This document shows, in pieces, positions 9,220 to 18,735 of a stretch of DNA of 64,000 nt. A model generated the notes under the pieces. It saw nothing but the letters and a program-made list of their open reading frames with translations. It did not search any database and was not told the origin of the DNA. Positions within the stretch are counted from its first letter, which is position 1. Every line of letters starts with the position of its first letter. The stretch is from NCBI GenBank assembly GCA_963771005.1, contig CAVYRO010000003.1:248001-312000 (forward strand). The letters run 5' to 3'. A program made the translations under genes and the position numbers. Origin of the DNA: DASQZK01 sp963771005 (lineage in GTDB: Bacteria > Bacteroidota > Bacteroidia > Bacteroidales > GCA-2748055).

Positions 9220-10368
9220 ATGAAAATAGAAAAACTGGAATTGTTCAAGTTGCCTCCCCGCTGGTTATTTCTGAAAATAACCACACGATCGGGCGTCTCC
9301 GGTTGGGGAGAACCCGTCCTTGAAGGGAAGGTGGATCCGGTAGCGGCTACCGTTATGGATCTTAAAGATTATCTCATCGGGCAGGACGCATCAAAAATTG
9401 AGGATCTTTTCAACGTGATGAGTAAAGGAGGCTTTTACAGGGGGGGAGCAATACTGATGAGTGCCATCTCAGGTATTGAACAGGCCTTATGGGATATCAA
9501 AGGTAAATATCTTGGAACACCGGTTCATAACCTGATGGGCGGGGCAGTAAGAGATAAAGTCAGGATATACGGCTGGATCGGTGGAGATAACCCCGATGAG
9601 CTGTCGGGACAGGCGATTGAACGAATTCGGTCAGGCTATACTGCGGTTAAAATGAATGTTACCGGCAAAATGGAATGGATCGCATCAGCGAAGGAAGTGT
9701 TTAATGTAAAGGAGCGATTCAGAATACTGAGGGAAAAAATAGGGGATGAGATTGATATCGGATTCGATTTTCATGGACGTGTACATAAGTCACTGATCAA
9801 AACATTAGTTAAGGAGTTGGAGCAGTTTCATCCCATGTTTTATGAGGAACCTGTCCTTCCGGAACACATTGATTTTTTAAGCGAAATATCAAAATACACA
9901 TCCATTCCATTGGCCCTGGGTGAAAGATTGATCGGAAGACGGGAATTCAAAAATTTGATCAGCGAAGGGATCATCGATATCATTCAACCGGATATTAATC
10001 ATACCGGTGGCATCTGGGAAACCCGCAAGATTGCAGCCATGGCTGAAGCCTCGGATATTGCCGTGGCTCCTCATTGTCCTCTGGGCCCTGTCGCATTCGC
10101 CGCTGCACTTCAATTTAATGCATGTACACCAAATGCCATAATCCAGGAATCAAGCCAGGGGATTCATTACCATGATGGGACAGATTTGCTTGATTATGTT
10201 GAAAATAAGGATGATTTTAAAGTTATCGACGGTTTTATACCCGTTCTTAAGAAACCCGGACTCGGAGTTGAGATTAATGAAGAATTGGTAAACCGGATGG
10301 TCAGGAATGATGAGAACTGGAGAAATCCGGTCTGGCGGGGAAAAGATGGTTCCTTTTTAGAATGGTAA
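9220..10368 (+). CDS. dgoD: D-galactonate dehydratase
   Basis: Enolase-superfamily enzyme converting D-galactonate to 2-keto-3-deoxy-D-galactonate. The sequence tracks E. coli DgoD closely over its whole length: LPPRWLFLKI near the start, FYRGGAILMSAISGIEQALWD, the FDFHGR segment carrying the first metal ligand, YEEPV, GERL, APHCPLGP with the catalytic His, and the WRNPVWRGKDGS ending. The length of 382 residues matches the family. Related acid-sugar dehydratases (fuconate, gluconate) have different signature segments, so the galactonate call is fairly firm, although the cluster also handles fucose-containing substrate. Its stop codon overlaps the next gene, suggesting translational coupling to the aldolase. 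Confidence 0.85.
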   Translation: MKIEKLELFKLPPRWLFLKITTRSGVSGWGEPVLEGKVDPVAATVMDLKDYLIGQDASKIEDLFNVMSKGGFYRGGAILMSAISGIEQALWDIKGKYLGTPVHNLMGGAVRDKVRIYGWIGGDNPDELSGQAIERIRSGYTAVKMNVTGKMEWIASAKEVFNVKERFRILREKIGDEIDIGFDFHGRVHKSLIKTLVKELEQFHPMFYEEPVLPEHIDFLSEISKYTSIPLALGERLIGRREFKNLISEGIIDIIQPDINHTGGIWETRKIAAMAEASDIAVAPHCPLGPVAFAAALQFNACTPNAIIQESSQGIHYHDGTDLLDYVENKDDFKVIDGFIPVLKKPGLGVEINEELVNRMVRNDENWRNPVWRGKDGSFLEW

Positions 10369-11144
10369 CTTCTATGGACATGAAAAAAATTCTTGAAGAT
10401 TTTAAAAAAAAGATTGAAAACGGAGACCCGGTTTATGGCCCCTTCATGAAAACATCCGATCCGGCATTTGTAGAGATCGCGGGTTATGCAGGTTTTGATT
10501 TTGCTATTCTTGATATGGAACATGGGCCGAACAGCCTGCAAACGATGCAGAACTTAGTCCGTGCAGCCATAATATCCGGTGTTCTTCCGGTAATCCGCGT
10601 TCGTGATCGTGACCCGGAATCTATTTCACAGGCGTTGGATATCGGCGCACTGGCGATTCAGGTCCCACAGATAACCAATGCGCAGGATGTAAGAGATGTA
10701 ATAAGTGCATCCAAATTTTCACCGGAAGGGAAGAGGGGAGTTTGCCGATTTGTCCGGGCCGCGAATTATTCGGCAATACCAGGTGAAACCTACTTCAAGG
10801 AAGCAAATAAAGCGCTCATCATCATCCAACTCGAGGGAAAAGAGGCCATACAAAATTTTGATGAGATACTCCGGGAGAGCGGGGTTGATATTTATTTTAT
10901 TGGCCCGTATGATCTATCCCAGGCTTTGGGGTTAACGGGTCAGATCGATCACCCGGAAGTAAAAAGGACCATACTTGATCTTGTTACCAGAGCAAGGAAG
11001 CTGAATCGCACATTGGGATTATTTACGGATACTGTACAGGCGGCGATTGAATGGAAAAAACTCGGTGTCGGTTATATATCTTATTCGGTGGATACCGGTA
11101 TTTTTTATTCGGCCTGTTTAAATATACTGAATCAAATTAAGTAG
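10362..11144 (+). CDS. HpcH/HpaI-family 2-keto-3-deoxy sugar acid aldolase
   Basis: A class II, metal-dependent aldolase expected to cleave a 2-keto-3-deoxy sugar acid to pyruvate and an aldehyde. Seen motifs are DFAILDMEHGP with the catalytic His, a QVPQI strand, the RFVRAANYS region, IIQLEGKEA with the metal-binding Glu, and IGPYDLSQALG. The frame opens at 10362 inside the end of dgoD. ATGs at 10374 and 10380 are equally possible starts and fit the usual family N-terminus better. Coupling to dgoD suggests it cleaves the dehydratase product without phosphorylation. A second paralogue lies at 16190-16969. Confidence 0.83.
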   Translation: MVTSMDMKKILEDFKKKIENGDPVYGPFMKTSDPAFVEIAGYAGFDFAILDMEHGPNSLQTMQNLVRAAIISGVLPVIRVRDRDPESISQALDIGALAIQVPQITNAQDVRDVISASKFSPEGKRGVCRFVRAANYSAIPGETYFKEANKALIIIQLEGKEAIQNFDEILRESGVDIYFIGPYDLSQALGLTGQIDHPEVKRTILDLVTRARKLNRTLGLFTDTVQAAIEWKKLGVGYISYSVDTGIFYSACLNILNQIK

Positions 11145-11192
11145 CCGGGAGAAAGCATATCCGGTACAAACGACAGATGATAATTTAAATGT

Positions 11193-11200
11193 TACTTTTG
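11193..11200 (+). promoter_or_regulatory. Possible Bacteroidota -7 promoter element upstream of the LacI gene
   Basis: TACTTTTG matches the Bacteroidota -7 consensus TAnnTTTG and lies 28 bases before the regulator start. A good -33 TTTG partner is not obvious, so this is tentative. Confidence 0.35.
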
Positions 11201-11228
11201 TTTCTATCATTAATTTATTGAAAATTAA

Positions 11229-12233
11229 ATGGCAAAAGCTTCTCTAAAAGATATAGCTAAAAAAGGTGGTGTATCTAAAACTACTGCATCCTTTGTGCTG
11301 AATGGCATGGGAAAAGAAAAAAGGATCAGTGATGAGGTCATTACTAAGATTCTGGCCATTGCAAAAGAAATTAATTACAGGCCTCATCGCCTGGCCAGGA
11401 GCTTGAGGACAGGGAATACCAATGTAATCGGAGTAATCGTTATAGATATTGCTAATCATTTTCATTCGAAACTGAGCCGCTCAATTGAGAATTGTGCAGC
11501 CGAACATGGATACAGGGTTATGATTTGTTCGTCCGATGAAAATGATACCCTTCTCACCGAATGGGTGGATGAACTGGTCGAGAACAAAGTTGAAGGGCTG
11601 ATTATCACACCTACAGTTCATGCACGTCCAAAACTTCTTGAATTAAAAAAAGCAAGCTATCCATTTGTTTTAGTTGACCGCAATTTTTCTGATTTTGAAA
11701 CGGATTTTGTAGGGATTGATAACCTTAATGCCTCTTATGATGCCGTCAGTTTATTTATTAAGGAAGGTTACAGGAATATAGGAGTTATTGGATTTGAGCC
11801 TCTGCTGGAGGTAATGCAGCAAAGAATCGGAGGCTATAAAAAAGCTCTTCTTGAAAATGGTATGGAGATTAATCCGGATTTCATCAGGTTAATTTCGTAC
11901 AGCAATATCAATGAGGATGTCAGGCATCAGGTGACGGAACTTGTAAATAACGGAGTACGTGCGCTACTTTTTACAAGTAACAGGATCGGTATAACCGGAC
12001 TTCATCGTTTAAACGAACTGAAAATAAGGATCCCCCAGGATATGGCGATCATCACGTATGATGATAATGATTTCTATCCTTTAATGTCTCCCAGCATAAG
12101 TGTAGTCTCTCAGCCCATAGAAAAAATGGGAAGGAAGGCTGTTGAAGTGCTTTTAAAAAGATTTAAGCAGCCCGATAAGGAATACGAGAAATTAATCCTG
12201 AATGCTACGGTCATTGCGAGAAATTCGGTATAG
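11229..12233 (+). CDS. LacI-family transcriptional regulator
   Basis: The N-terminal helix-turn-helix and hinge helix occupy residues 1-60 (SLKDIAKKGGVSKTTASFVL, then YRPHRLARSLRTG). A periplasmic-binding-protein-like sensor domain follows and ends in the usual MGRKAVEVLLKRF region. The length of 334 residues is typical. Members bind palindromic operators and release them on binding a sugar or sugar acid. It sits between the plus-strand glycan/galactonate genes and the minus-strand TRAP cluster, so it probably controls one or both. I looked for a CG-centred palindrome upstream of these genes and did not find a convincing one. Confidence 0.92.
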   Translation: MAKASLKDIAKKGGVSKTTASFVLNGMGKEKRISDEVITKILAIAKEINYRPHRLARSLRTGNTNVIGVIVIDIANHFHSKLSRSIENCAAEHGYRVMICSSDENDTLLTEWVDELVENKVEGLIITPTVHARPKLLELKKASYPFVLVDRNFSDFETDFVGIDNLNASYDAVSLFIKEGYRNIGVIGFEPLLEVMQQRIGGYKKALLENGMEINPDFIRLISYSNINEDVRHQVTELVNNGVRALLFTSNRIGITGLHRLNELKIRIPQDMAIITYDDNDFYPLMSPSISVVSQPIEKMGRKAVEVLLKRFKQPDKEYEKLILNATVIARNSV

Positions 12234-12314
12234 CTAAATTGGGTGTTTTGGGATTGCCGGAAGATTGTCTGGGAATGGGGGGAGGTAGCCGGACTTATAC
12301 TCACAGATAATATG

Positions 12315-13325
12315 TTATTTTACTTCGGCTATCCTCTCAAAAAGATCCGGTACCCAAATATTTTTAAAATAGGGAGGGATTTCTTTCAATGCAAGTTCTT
12401 CAAAGGCTTTTCGATCAACTTTAATGAATTCTGTCCCGGAAGCTAAAATTTCCTGACGATATTTTTCTTCATACTCCTGCATCAGACTGTTCTGGTATTT
12501 GGCCGCTTCGTTCACTGCATCAATTATAATGTCCTGATTTTTTTTACTGAACTTGCGGAAAAACTGATCTCCTGTTTCAACAATATAAAAACTCAACAGG
12601 TGCTTTGTCTCCATTATATATTTTTGCGCTTCATAGATATGGCTGGTATATATTACTTCAAGCGGGTTCTCCTGTCCGTCTACAACCCCTTGTTTTAATG
12701 CCATGAACATATCACTGTAGGGAAGGGGAGTCGGATTGGCGCCAAAAACTTTCCATGATCGTATATAAGTGGGAAGTTCAGGTACTCTAAGTTTAAGACC
12801 TTTCAAATCAGCAGGAGTTTCTATTTTTTTATTGGTTGTGGTAAGATATCGTGGGCCTCTGTACCAATAGGATAAAAAGTGGATTCCTTTTTTTCTTAAG
12901 ATCGCTTCGATTTTTTTTCCGATTTCACCTTTTAAAACCTTATCGAGGTGATCGTACGATCTGAATATAAAGGGTGCTTCAAGTGCACCGTACCCGGGAG
13001 CATACCATCCGATTACACTTGGTCCCGTAATGATCATATCGACGCTGCCCAATATCAGGGATTCATTTAGTTCCCGGTCATTTCCAAGTTGAGAGTTGGG
13101 ATATATTTTTACTTTGACAGCGCCATTGGTGTTTTTAGAAACAAGGCGGGCAAATTCAAGAGCACCTTCATGAACAGTTCCACCGGGTGCCATCACATAT
13201 GCCAGTTTTAGTTCGCTCTCGCCTTTCCTGTACTTCGTGAATGCATGGCAGGATGAAAAGAGGATCAGGGAGAAAATGATCAGGCCGCGGTATGATTTTA
13301 TAGAATTTTGAATTTTAAGATCCAT
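12315..13325 (-). CDS. TRAP transporter solute-binding lipoprotein (DctP family)
   Basis: Captures an organic acid for the adjacent TRAP permease. A hydrophobic segment (residues 14-25) ends in LFSSC with Cys 26 as the lipidation site, so the protein is membrane-anchored. The DctP fold is seen in LKLAYVMAPGGTVHEGA, the GSVDMIITGP strand, LKGLKLRVPELPTYI, and GVVDGQENPLEVI, where the conserved Arg and Gln contact a carboxylate. It is the last gene of a minus-strand cluster with both permease subunits. The neighbouring dehydratase and aldolases suggest a sugar acid such as galactonate as ligand, by inference. Confidence 0.9.
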   Translation of the reverse strand: MDLKIQNSIKSYRGLIIFSLILFSSCHAFTKYRKGESELKLAYVMAPGGTVHEGALEFARLVSKNTNGAVKVKIYPNSQLGNDRELNESLILGSVDMIITGPSVIGWYAPGYGALEAPFIFRSYDHLDKVLKGEIGKKIEAILRKKGIHFLSYWYRGPRYLTTTNKKIETPADLKGLKLRVPELPTYIRSWKVFGANPTPLPYSDMFMALKQGVVDGQENPLEVIYTSHIYEAQKYIMETKHLLSFYIVETGDQFFRKFSKKNQDIIIDAVNEAAKYQNSLMQEYEEKYRQEILASGTEFIKVDRKAFEELALKEIPPYFKNIWVPDLFERIAEVK

Positions 13326-13380
13326 ATCATAAAAATTTCTTCTGATTCAATTTTAAGCCTGAGTGAACGAATCTCTTTTA

Positions 13381-14664
13381 TTATTTAATATGAGTTCCAA
13401 GTGCATTTACCAGGCTCAGGGATAATTCGGGAATAAAAGTCACCAGGATCAGAACCAGTATAAGGACAATATAAAACGGCCAGATATTTTTCAATATATC
13501 ATTTACGTTTACTTTTCCTGCTCCCGATACGACAAAAAGCAACATACCGACGGGAGGCGTTAGCAAGCCTATCATTATTGCCAATTGAAAAACTACACCG
13601 AAATGTACAATATCAATATGATAGGATGAGAGTACAGGCAATAATAAGGGGGTGAGGATAATCATGATGGATCCTCCCTCCATTATTGTTCCAAGAAACA
13701 ATATTACTGCAAGCAATGCAAGTAAAAGGATTATTCTGTTTTGGGTTAACCCTGTGAAAAATGAAATAAATACGGAAGGGTCAACTTCCCGTGTGATTAT
13801 CCATCCAAAGGCTGAAGCTCCCGCAATAATAACCATAATTTGTGCCGTGGATTTTGCCACATTCATTAACATCCGGGGCATGTCCCTGATTTTGATATCC
13901 TTGTGGATGAGGATCCCGATAAACATACCATATATTACAGCTATTACTCCGGCTTCCGTCGGGGTGACAATTCCTGAAATTATACCCCCCAGAATGATTA
14001 CAGGCATCAATAATGACCAGCTTGCACTTTTAAAACTGGCAACCAACTCTTTACGATTTCTTTTCTCTCCCTTCGGATAATTACGTCTTAAAGAAATAAA
14101 ATAACCGGCGATCATCATTAAAATCCCTGCAAGCAGACCGGGGATGGTTCCTGCAATAAAAAGTTTACCTACGGATGCATTGGAAACAGAGGCATATATT
14201 ATGAATCCGACACTTGGAGGTATAACCGGGCCTATTGTAGCCGCAGCAGCATTTATAGCACCTGCATAACCCTTCGAATATCCCTGTTTTACCATATTTG
14301 GTACCATCACGGATCCAACTGCAGCACCACTTGCAATTGCAGCACCGGAAACAGCTGCCATCAGCATATTAACAATAATAACCACAAAGGAAAGCCCTCC
14401 TCTCACCTGTCCTATCATCGCCATTGCAAATCTCACGAGACGATCTGTTATTCCTCCACGGTTCATCAATTCACCGGCTAAAAGGAAGAATGGTACGGCA
14501 ACCATTACTATCGAATCTGCTCCTGAACTAACCCTCTGGACAATTACAAGAAGCGACATATCCGTAGCCAATAGAACATAGATAATCGCGCTTAAGGAAA
14601 TAGCATAAAAGATCCGTACTCCCAAAGCCATCAGAAGAAGCATCAAGCCAACCAGCAGAATCAT
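13381..14664 (-). CDS. TRAP transporter large permease subunit (DctM family)
   Basis: The 427-residue protein is almost wholly hydrophobic, with about 12 predicted membrane segments. It carries typical DctM features: VPFFLLAGELMNRGGITDRL near residue 60, GAAIASGAAVGSVMVPNM, and PPVGMLLFVVSG near residue 370. It couples uptake of the bound acid to an ion gradient together with the small subunit. Its start codon overlaps the stop of the small-subunit gene (ATGA), so the two are translationally coupled. Confidence 0.93.
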   Translation of the reverse strand: MILLVGLMLLLMALGVRIFYAISLSAIIYVLLATDMSLLVIVQRVSSGADSIVMVAVPFFLLAGELMNRGGITDRLVRFAMAMIGQVRGGLSFVVIIVNMLMAAVSGAAIASGAAVGSVMVPNMVKQGYSKGYAGAINAAAATIGPVIPPSVGFIIYASVSNASVGKLFIAGTIPGLLAGILMMIAGYFISLRRNYPKGEKRNRKELVASFKSASWSLLMPVIILGGIISGIVTPTEAGVIAVIYGMFIGILIHKDIKIRDMPRMLMNVAKSTAQIMVIIAGASAFGWIITREVDPSVFISFFTGLTQNRIILLLALLAVILFLGTIMEGGSIMIILTPLLLPVLSSYHIDIVHFGVVFQLAIMIGLLTPPVGMLLFVVSGAGKVNVNDILKNIWPFYIVLILVLILVTFIPELSLSLVNALGTHIK

Positions 14665-15167
14665 AATGAACCGGCCTCCTCCGATAGATAATTTGTTGTT
14701 TTCTTTATTTTCCTGATATTCTGATATCCATAATAGCCGGAGAGGAGTGAACTTAAGGGAAGTGCGGCATATAAAAACCAGTTTACGGGCAATCCCAGAG
14801 CGGGACTGAACGACCCTTTTAATTTAAAAACCAGAATAATTCCCGCTATGGTGAAAAAGAAGTTTACGAGTATTATGATACTTAAATTAATATATGTAAG
14901 GCTCTTACTAAATCTGGAGGGAAATTTGCTTAACAGGAAATCGATTCCTATATGCTCGCGATCGCGGGTTACAAGCGCCCCTCCCAGAAATACCAGCCAA
15001 ACAAATATATATCTTACAATTTCCTCACTCCAGTATAAAGATTGATTAAATAAATACCTGAAGATAACCTGTGTGAACATCGTAATTATTATAAGACTGA
15101 ATAATAGGGCAATTATTTTCTCAATAAGGGTAAGCCCGCCTTCTCTATTTTTTACTTTCTTTTCCAT
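14661..15167 (-). CDS. TRAP transporter small permease subunit (DctQ family)
   Basis: Four membrane segments are visible in 168 residues, with the family motif YWSEEIVRYIFVWLVFLGGA around residues 40-60 and a TRDREHIGIDFL segment after it. Overlap of its last bases with the large-subunit start shows a single transcription unit. It is preceded by the 2-hydroxyacid dehydrogenase gene with only 8 bases between them. Confidence 0.9.
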   Translation of the reverse strand: MEKKVKNREGGLTLIEKIIALLFSLIIITMFTQVIFRYLFNQSLYWSEEIVRYIFVWLVFLGGALVTRDREHIGIDFLLSKFPSRFSKSLTYINLSIIILVNFFFTIAGIILVFKLKGSFSPALGLPVNWFLYAALPLSSLLSGYYGYQNIRKIKKTTNYLSEEAGSL

Positions 15168-15175
15168 ACTTATAA

Positions 15176-16087
15176 TTATACGCTCATCGTAATATTGGAC
15201 AAACCCTCAATGAGATTCACAACTGCCAATGTCTCCATTTCTATCCTTGAACTTCCGGCGGAAGAACCAATGTGAGGGGTAAGAATAGCATTATCCAATC
15301 TGGTCAATGGACCCTTATATGGTTCCGTTTTAAAAGTGTCCAGACCGGCGCCGGCTAAATGGCCATTTTGGAGTAGTTCATATAAGGTATCCTCATCAAT
15401 CAATCCACCTCTGGAATTATTAATAATAATGGCACCCTTTTTGGTTTTCCGGAGATTTTCATCATTAAGCAGATTGGTCGTTTCAGGAGTCAGTGGAATA
15501 TGAAGGGTTATAATGTCAGCATTCCGGATCAGGTATTCAAAAGAAACCATTTTACAAAAAGAGTTTGTCTTTGACCGCAAATCGAAGCCAATGATTTCAC
15601 ATCCCGAGGGCGCGAGCAACCTGGCCACATTGGTTCCTATCCTTCCGCATCCGATTATTCCGATAATTTTCTCAGAAACCAGTCCGCCTGTATGCTTAAC
15701 CCAGTTTCCTTCTTTAATACTCTTATTCAATTTTTCAATTTGCCTTGTGAGGCTGTATATCATAGCTATTGTAAGTTCGGCTACCGGTTTGACAGGCGCT
15801 TCGGGAGTATTAAATACTTTGATATTAAATTTGCATGCTGCTTCCAGATCTATTGAATCCAATCCAACACCGCACCTGGAAATAACTTTCAGATTTCCAG
15901 CTGATTCAAAGACTTTCTTGGTGAGAGGTTCTATTCCAGCAATTATTCCATCGGGATTGTATTTTATTAAAAGGTCAATGACTTCATCCTCAGATAACTT
16001 CCTCTGATATGGATTCATAATTACTTTATAATCCGAAGGAAAATTATTCGCATTAAATGATGAAGTAGTACACAGTATAGTAATCAT
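15176..16087 (-). CDS. 2-hydroxyacid dehydrogenase, phosphoglycerate-dehydrogenase-like
   Basis: A second cytoplasmic D-2-hydroxyacid dehydrogenase in the locus. Visible motifs are ISRCGVGLDSIDLEAA, the NAD-binding GIIGCGRIGTNVARLL near residue 145, NNSRGGLIDEDTLYELL with the substrate Arg, and ILTPHIGSSAGSSR with the catalytic His. At 303 residues it lacks the C-terminal ACT domain found in longer serine-pathway enzymes. This argues against a dedicated SerA and for a role with the neighbouring transporter and aldolase. The exact substrate is unknown. Confidence 0.85.
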   Translation of the reverse strand: MITILCTTSSFNANNFPSDYKVIMNPYQRKLSEDEVIDLLIKYNPDGIIAGIEPLTKKVFESAGNLKVISRCGVGLDSIDLEAACKFNIKVFNTPEAPVKPVAELTIAMIYSLTRQIEKLNKSIKEGNWVKHTGGLVSEKIIGIIGCGRIGTNVARLLAPSGCEIIGFDLRSKTNSFCKMVSFEYLIRNADIITLHIPLTPETTNLLNDENLRKTKKGAIIINNSRGGLIDEDTLYELLQNGHLAGAGLDTFKTEPYKGPLTRLDNAILTPHIGSSAGSSRIEMETLAVVNLIEGLSNITMSV

Positions 16088-16189
16088 ATCTATTTATTTT
16101 ACATATAAATGTTCATTTACTCTATCCCAATCCTTATTATATTCATTACCAGGAGAAATAAATAGTTTTACCGGAGAATTAAAGAACGG

Positions 16190-16969
16190 TCAATTACGAA
16201 TAAGCCTTGAATATTTCATTGCTTCATCCAGAATAAACAAAGTATCTAATCCACAAGCAATGAACCTGAATCCATTTTTTATCAGTTCTTTAATTTTCCC
16301 GGGTGTAGGGTGCACTTCATGAATTCCAACTCTGATTTTGTGTTCCTTCGCCTTCCTGTAGATCAGTTCCAGCGCATCCGTAAAACCTTTATCCGAGAAA
16401 TTTCCCGGAATTCCCATAGATCCTGAGAGGTCATAAGGCCCGATAAGCACTGCATCAATATACGGATTGGAAAATATCTTATCCAGATTTGGTAATGCAT
16501 CAACATGTTCGATCATGATACCAAGAAAAATAGTATCATTTGCCTGCCGGAAATATTCGGCTGAGGATAAACCATACCGGGTACAACGGGGAATTGCAAA
16601 TGATCGGTTCCCGACCGGAGGGAATTTGGCATGCGAAACGGCATTCTCTACATCTTCAAAGGTTTTTATCATAGGGACAATAATTCCCTTTGCTCCCATA
16701 TCAAGATATTTTTTAAACTCTTCCATGTTATTGCCCGATATCCGGACAAAAGGCTCTGAACCATGATTTTCAATTGCATTCATCATATACTGAGCAGTCT
16801 CCATAGTAACCGCGGTATGCTCTGCATCGATGCAAACCCAGTCGAATCCGGAAATGGAAAGTAATTCAGCGACAACAGGGGATCCTGTGATAATCCACCC
16901 GCCCAGTGCAGGTTCATCATTCTTTAGTTTTACCAATACCTTATTTTGCGGGATCATGTTTTTATTCAT
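16190..16969 (-). CDS. HpcH/HpaI-family aldolase (second copy)
   Basis: Class II aldolase paralogous to the one at 10362-11144 but clearly diverged. Motifs are FDWVCIDAEHTAV with the catalytic His, KGIIVPMIKT, RCTRYGLSS, GIMIEHVDAL with the metal-ligand Glu, and IGPYDLSGSMG. A strong AAAGGAG lies directly against the first ATG. The second ATG, 12 bases further on, would have better spacing, so the true start may be at 16957. It probably cleaves the keto-acid formed from what the TRAP system imports. Confidence 0.83.
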   Translation of the reverse strand: MNKNMIPQNKVLVKLKNDEPALGGWIITGSPVVAELLSISGFDWVCIDAEHTAVTMETAQYMMNAIENHGSEPFVRISGNNMEEFKKYLDMGAKGIIVPMIKTFEDVENAVSHAKFPPVGNRSFAIPRCTRYGLSSAEYFRQANDTIFLGIMIEHVDALPNLDKIFSNPYIDAVLIGPYDLSGSMGIPGNFSDKGFTDALELIYRKAKEHKIRVGIHEVHPTPGKIKELIKNGFRFIACGLDTLFILDEAMKYSRLIRN

Positions 16970-17236
16970 CTCCTTTAATTTTAATGAGTGATTAATTGAT
17001 CAATTGTACTTCCGGTTTTATTCTTTTTACATGAAAATAATTGTGGATATATCAAAATCCGGAAATTTATTTAAATTATTTACACCATCTTATGAAATAA
17101 TAAACCAAGGATTACCTATATGAGTAGGCTATTTATTTTTAAAATCAGAATTGTATTATTTGTATGGATTAGGTGTATAATTGTCAGTGATTTTCAACAA
17201 TATAAAGATATCATCAATAAACGGATCGTATTATTT

Positions 17237-17484
17237 TACTATTTAGTGTTTGCAAGAAAACTCGACGACCCTTCGACTTCGCTCAGGGACCGGCGACTTC
17301 ATTCAAGAGGGTGAACTTTTCGGATGGTGGTAAGGCAGGCAAAAAGCACTTATGTATAAATCTAAAATTCAATTATGGGCCTTTTGCCTGCCTTACCACC
17401 ATCCGAAAAGTTCTTCGTTCATCGAATTGACCGGTCCCTGAGCGAAGTCGAAAGGTCGTCAAGTTTTCTTGCCGATACTATTTA
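17237..17484. mobile_element. MITE-like palindromic element, copy A, with 9-bp target duplication
   Basis: A 230-bp element (17246-17475) is flanked on both sides by the 9-mer TACTATTTA (17237-17245 and 17476-17484). The element is a long imperfect palindrome: the ends read GTGTTTGCAAGAAAAC and, inverted, TCGGCAAGAAAAC. Inner arms include CCTTCGACTTCGCTCAGGGA and TCCGAAAAGTTC. There is no open reading frame of note, so it would be non-autonomous. An inverted copy with its own duplication lies at 20906-21164. The two enclose the UroD-like/RhaT/GH29 operon. The AT-rich stretch 16970-17236 has nothing else I can support except a 12-bp palindrome AATTGATCAATT at 16994. Confidence 0.75.
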
Positions 17485-17521
17485 AATTTAGCCTGAATTA
17501 TTTATTTTTTATAAATACTTT

Positions 17522-17544
17522 AGATTACCCTATGCAGGTAATCT
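17522..17544 (-). terminator. Hairpin after the second GH29 gene
   Basis: A perfect 8-bp stem AGATTACC / GGTAATCT with a 7-base loop lies about 30 bases past the end of the minus-strand fucosidase gene. The following T run is weak on this strand, so termination is likely but not certain. Confidence 0.5.
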
Positions 17545-17572
17545 TTCAATTTTCTATTTTGTAAGGAAACCT

Positions 17573-18718
17573 TCAACGGAGATGCCCGTTTGTTTTTCGA
17601 AGCCGGCGACCGACTTCCTTCAGGGAGGCGATATCATCAGGATGTATTGATCCGTCGGGCAACGGACCGACATTAAGAAGTAAATTAGCGTCAATGGCAC
17701 CGGCTTCTGATAACATCTCCATAACCTCGTCAGGAGATGCATGATCTGCCCCATCCAGCCAGCCCCATAATGCGCCCTTTGGAGCTTCGGCAGAATGCCT
17801 TTGCATGGTTCTGCAGATCTCGAGGGGTTTTGCTCCACGATTTTTTATTGCTCTTTCGATTTGCGGTTTCTCAGGGGCCATAAAATCCTCAAGCTCAGGA
17901 TAAAGTCCGGATTTGTAACATATCAGCGCCTGTGATTGGAGCTTATGGATGAGTTCATACAACTCAGGGACGCGGAACCTGGATTTATCACCGCTCAAAG
18001 GAACAGCAATGCCATCCAGCCATACTCCTGAAATTGAGCCATAATTGGAGCATAATTCGGTAATTCCATGATATACATAAGAGAGGTATTTTTCAAAATC
18101 ATATGATTCTTGCGATTCATAGAATGGATCCGGCGGATCATATGCCGGACGGACTGCTTTCAGGTTCCAGTCCCAGGGAGCCGGACCGTTAGGATATCGC
18201 CAATCGAATCCATGCTCATAAAACGTAAAAAATCCAAGTCCCCGTTCACGGCATGCAGCGGCAATCTCTGCGACAAGATCTCTCTTTGCCGGAGAATTCA
18301 TGCTGTTGAATCCGGTCGTCTTCGTATTCCAGAGACAAAAACTGTCGCAATGTTTACAGACGAGCGTAATATATTTCATACCAGCTTCGGAAGCAAGGGC
18401 TGCAATAGCTTTTGCATCAAATTGCGCGGCGGTGAAATGATCCTTTAGTTTTGCATATTCGGCAATGGGAATAAGATCTTGATACTGAACCCATTCTCCC
18501 CTGCCGAGCAAAGAATAAAGCCCATAGTGGATGAAAAGGCCGAATTTAGCCTCTTTAAACCATTTCAGGGCAGCAGCTCTTTGATTTACTGAAAATTCTT
18601 TTTCATATCCCTTCAGATAAGAAGGAACACGATCAGGAGATGAACAATTCATTAAAAAGGTTACCGGTGAAAGGGCTAATGATGCTCCAACTATTTTTAA
18701 AAATGAACTTCTTTCCAT
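17573..18718 (-). CDS. Alpha-L-fucosidase-like lipoprotein, family GH29 (second copy)
   Basis: A GH29-type hydrolase of about 381 residues. The N-terminus is a lipoprotein signal ending LMNCSS. The catalytic domain opens with WFKEAKFGLFIHYGLYS, then VCKHCDSFCLW and ISGVWLDGIA, whose Asp is the probable nucleophile. It ends soon after LLNVGPLPDGSI and lacks the C-terminal beta-sandwich seen in the first GH29. A TTG at 18739 overlaps the permease stop (TTGA), but the ATG at 18718 gives a normal signal peptide and is used here. It is the last gene of the element-bracketed operon. Fucose release is a family inference. Confidence 0.8.
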   Translation of the reverse strand: MERSSFLKIVGASLALSPVTFLMNCSSPDRVPSYLKGYEKEFSVNQRAAALKWFKEAKFGLFIHYGLYSLLGRGEWVQYQDLIPIAEYAKLKDHFTAAQFDAKAIAALASEAGMKYITLVCKHCDSFCLWNTKTTGFNSMNSPAKRDLVAEIAAACRERGLGFFTFYEHGFDWRYPNGPAPWDWNLKAVRPAYDPPDPFYESQESYDFEKYLSYVYHGITELCSNYGSISGVWLDGIAVPLSGDKSRFRVPELYELIHKLQSQALICYKSGLYPELEDFMAPEKPQIERAIKNRGAKPLEICRTMQRHSAEAPKGALWGWLDGADHASPDEVMEMLSEAGAIDANLLLNVGPLPDGSIHPDDIASLKEVGRRLRKTNGHLR

Positions 18719-18735
18719 AGCATTATGGATTTTTT

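Noticed and set aside
16994..17005. AATTGATCAATT as a LacI operator
   Set aside because: LacI-family operators usually have a central CG pair, and this palindrome has an AT-rich form common by chance in this composition.
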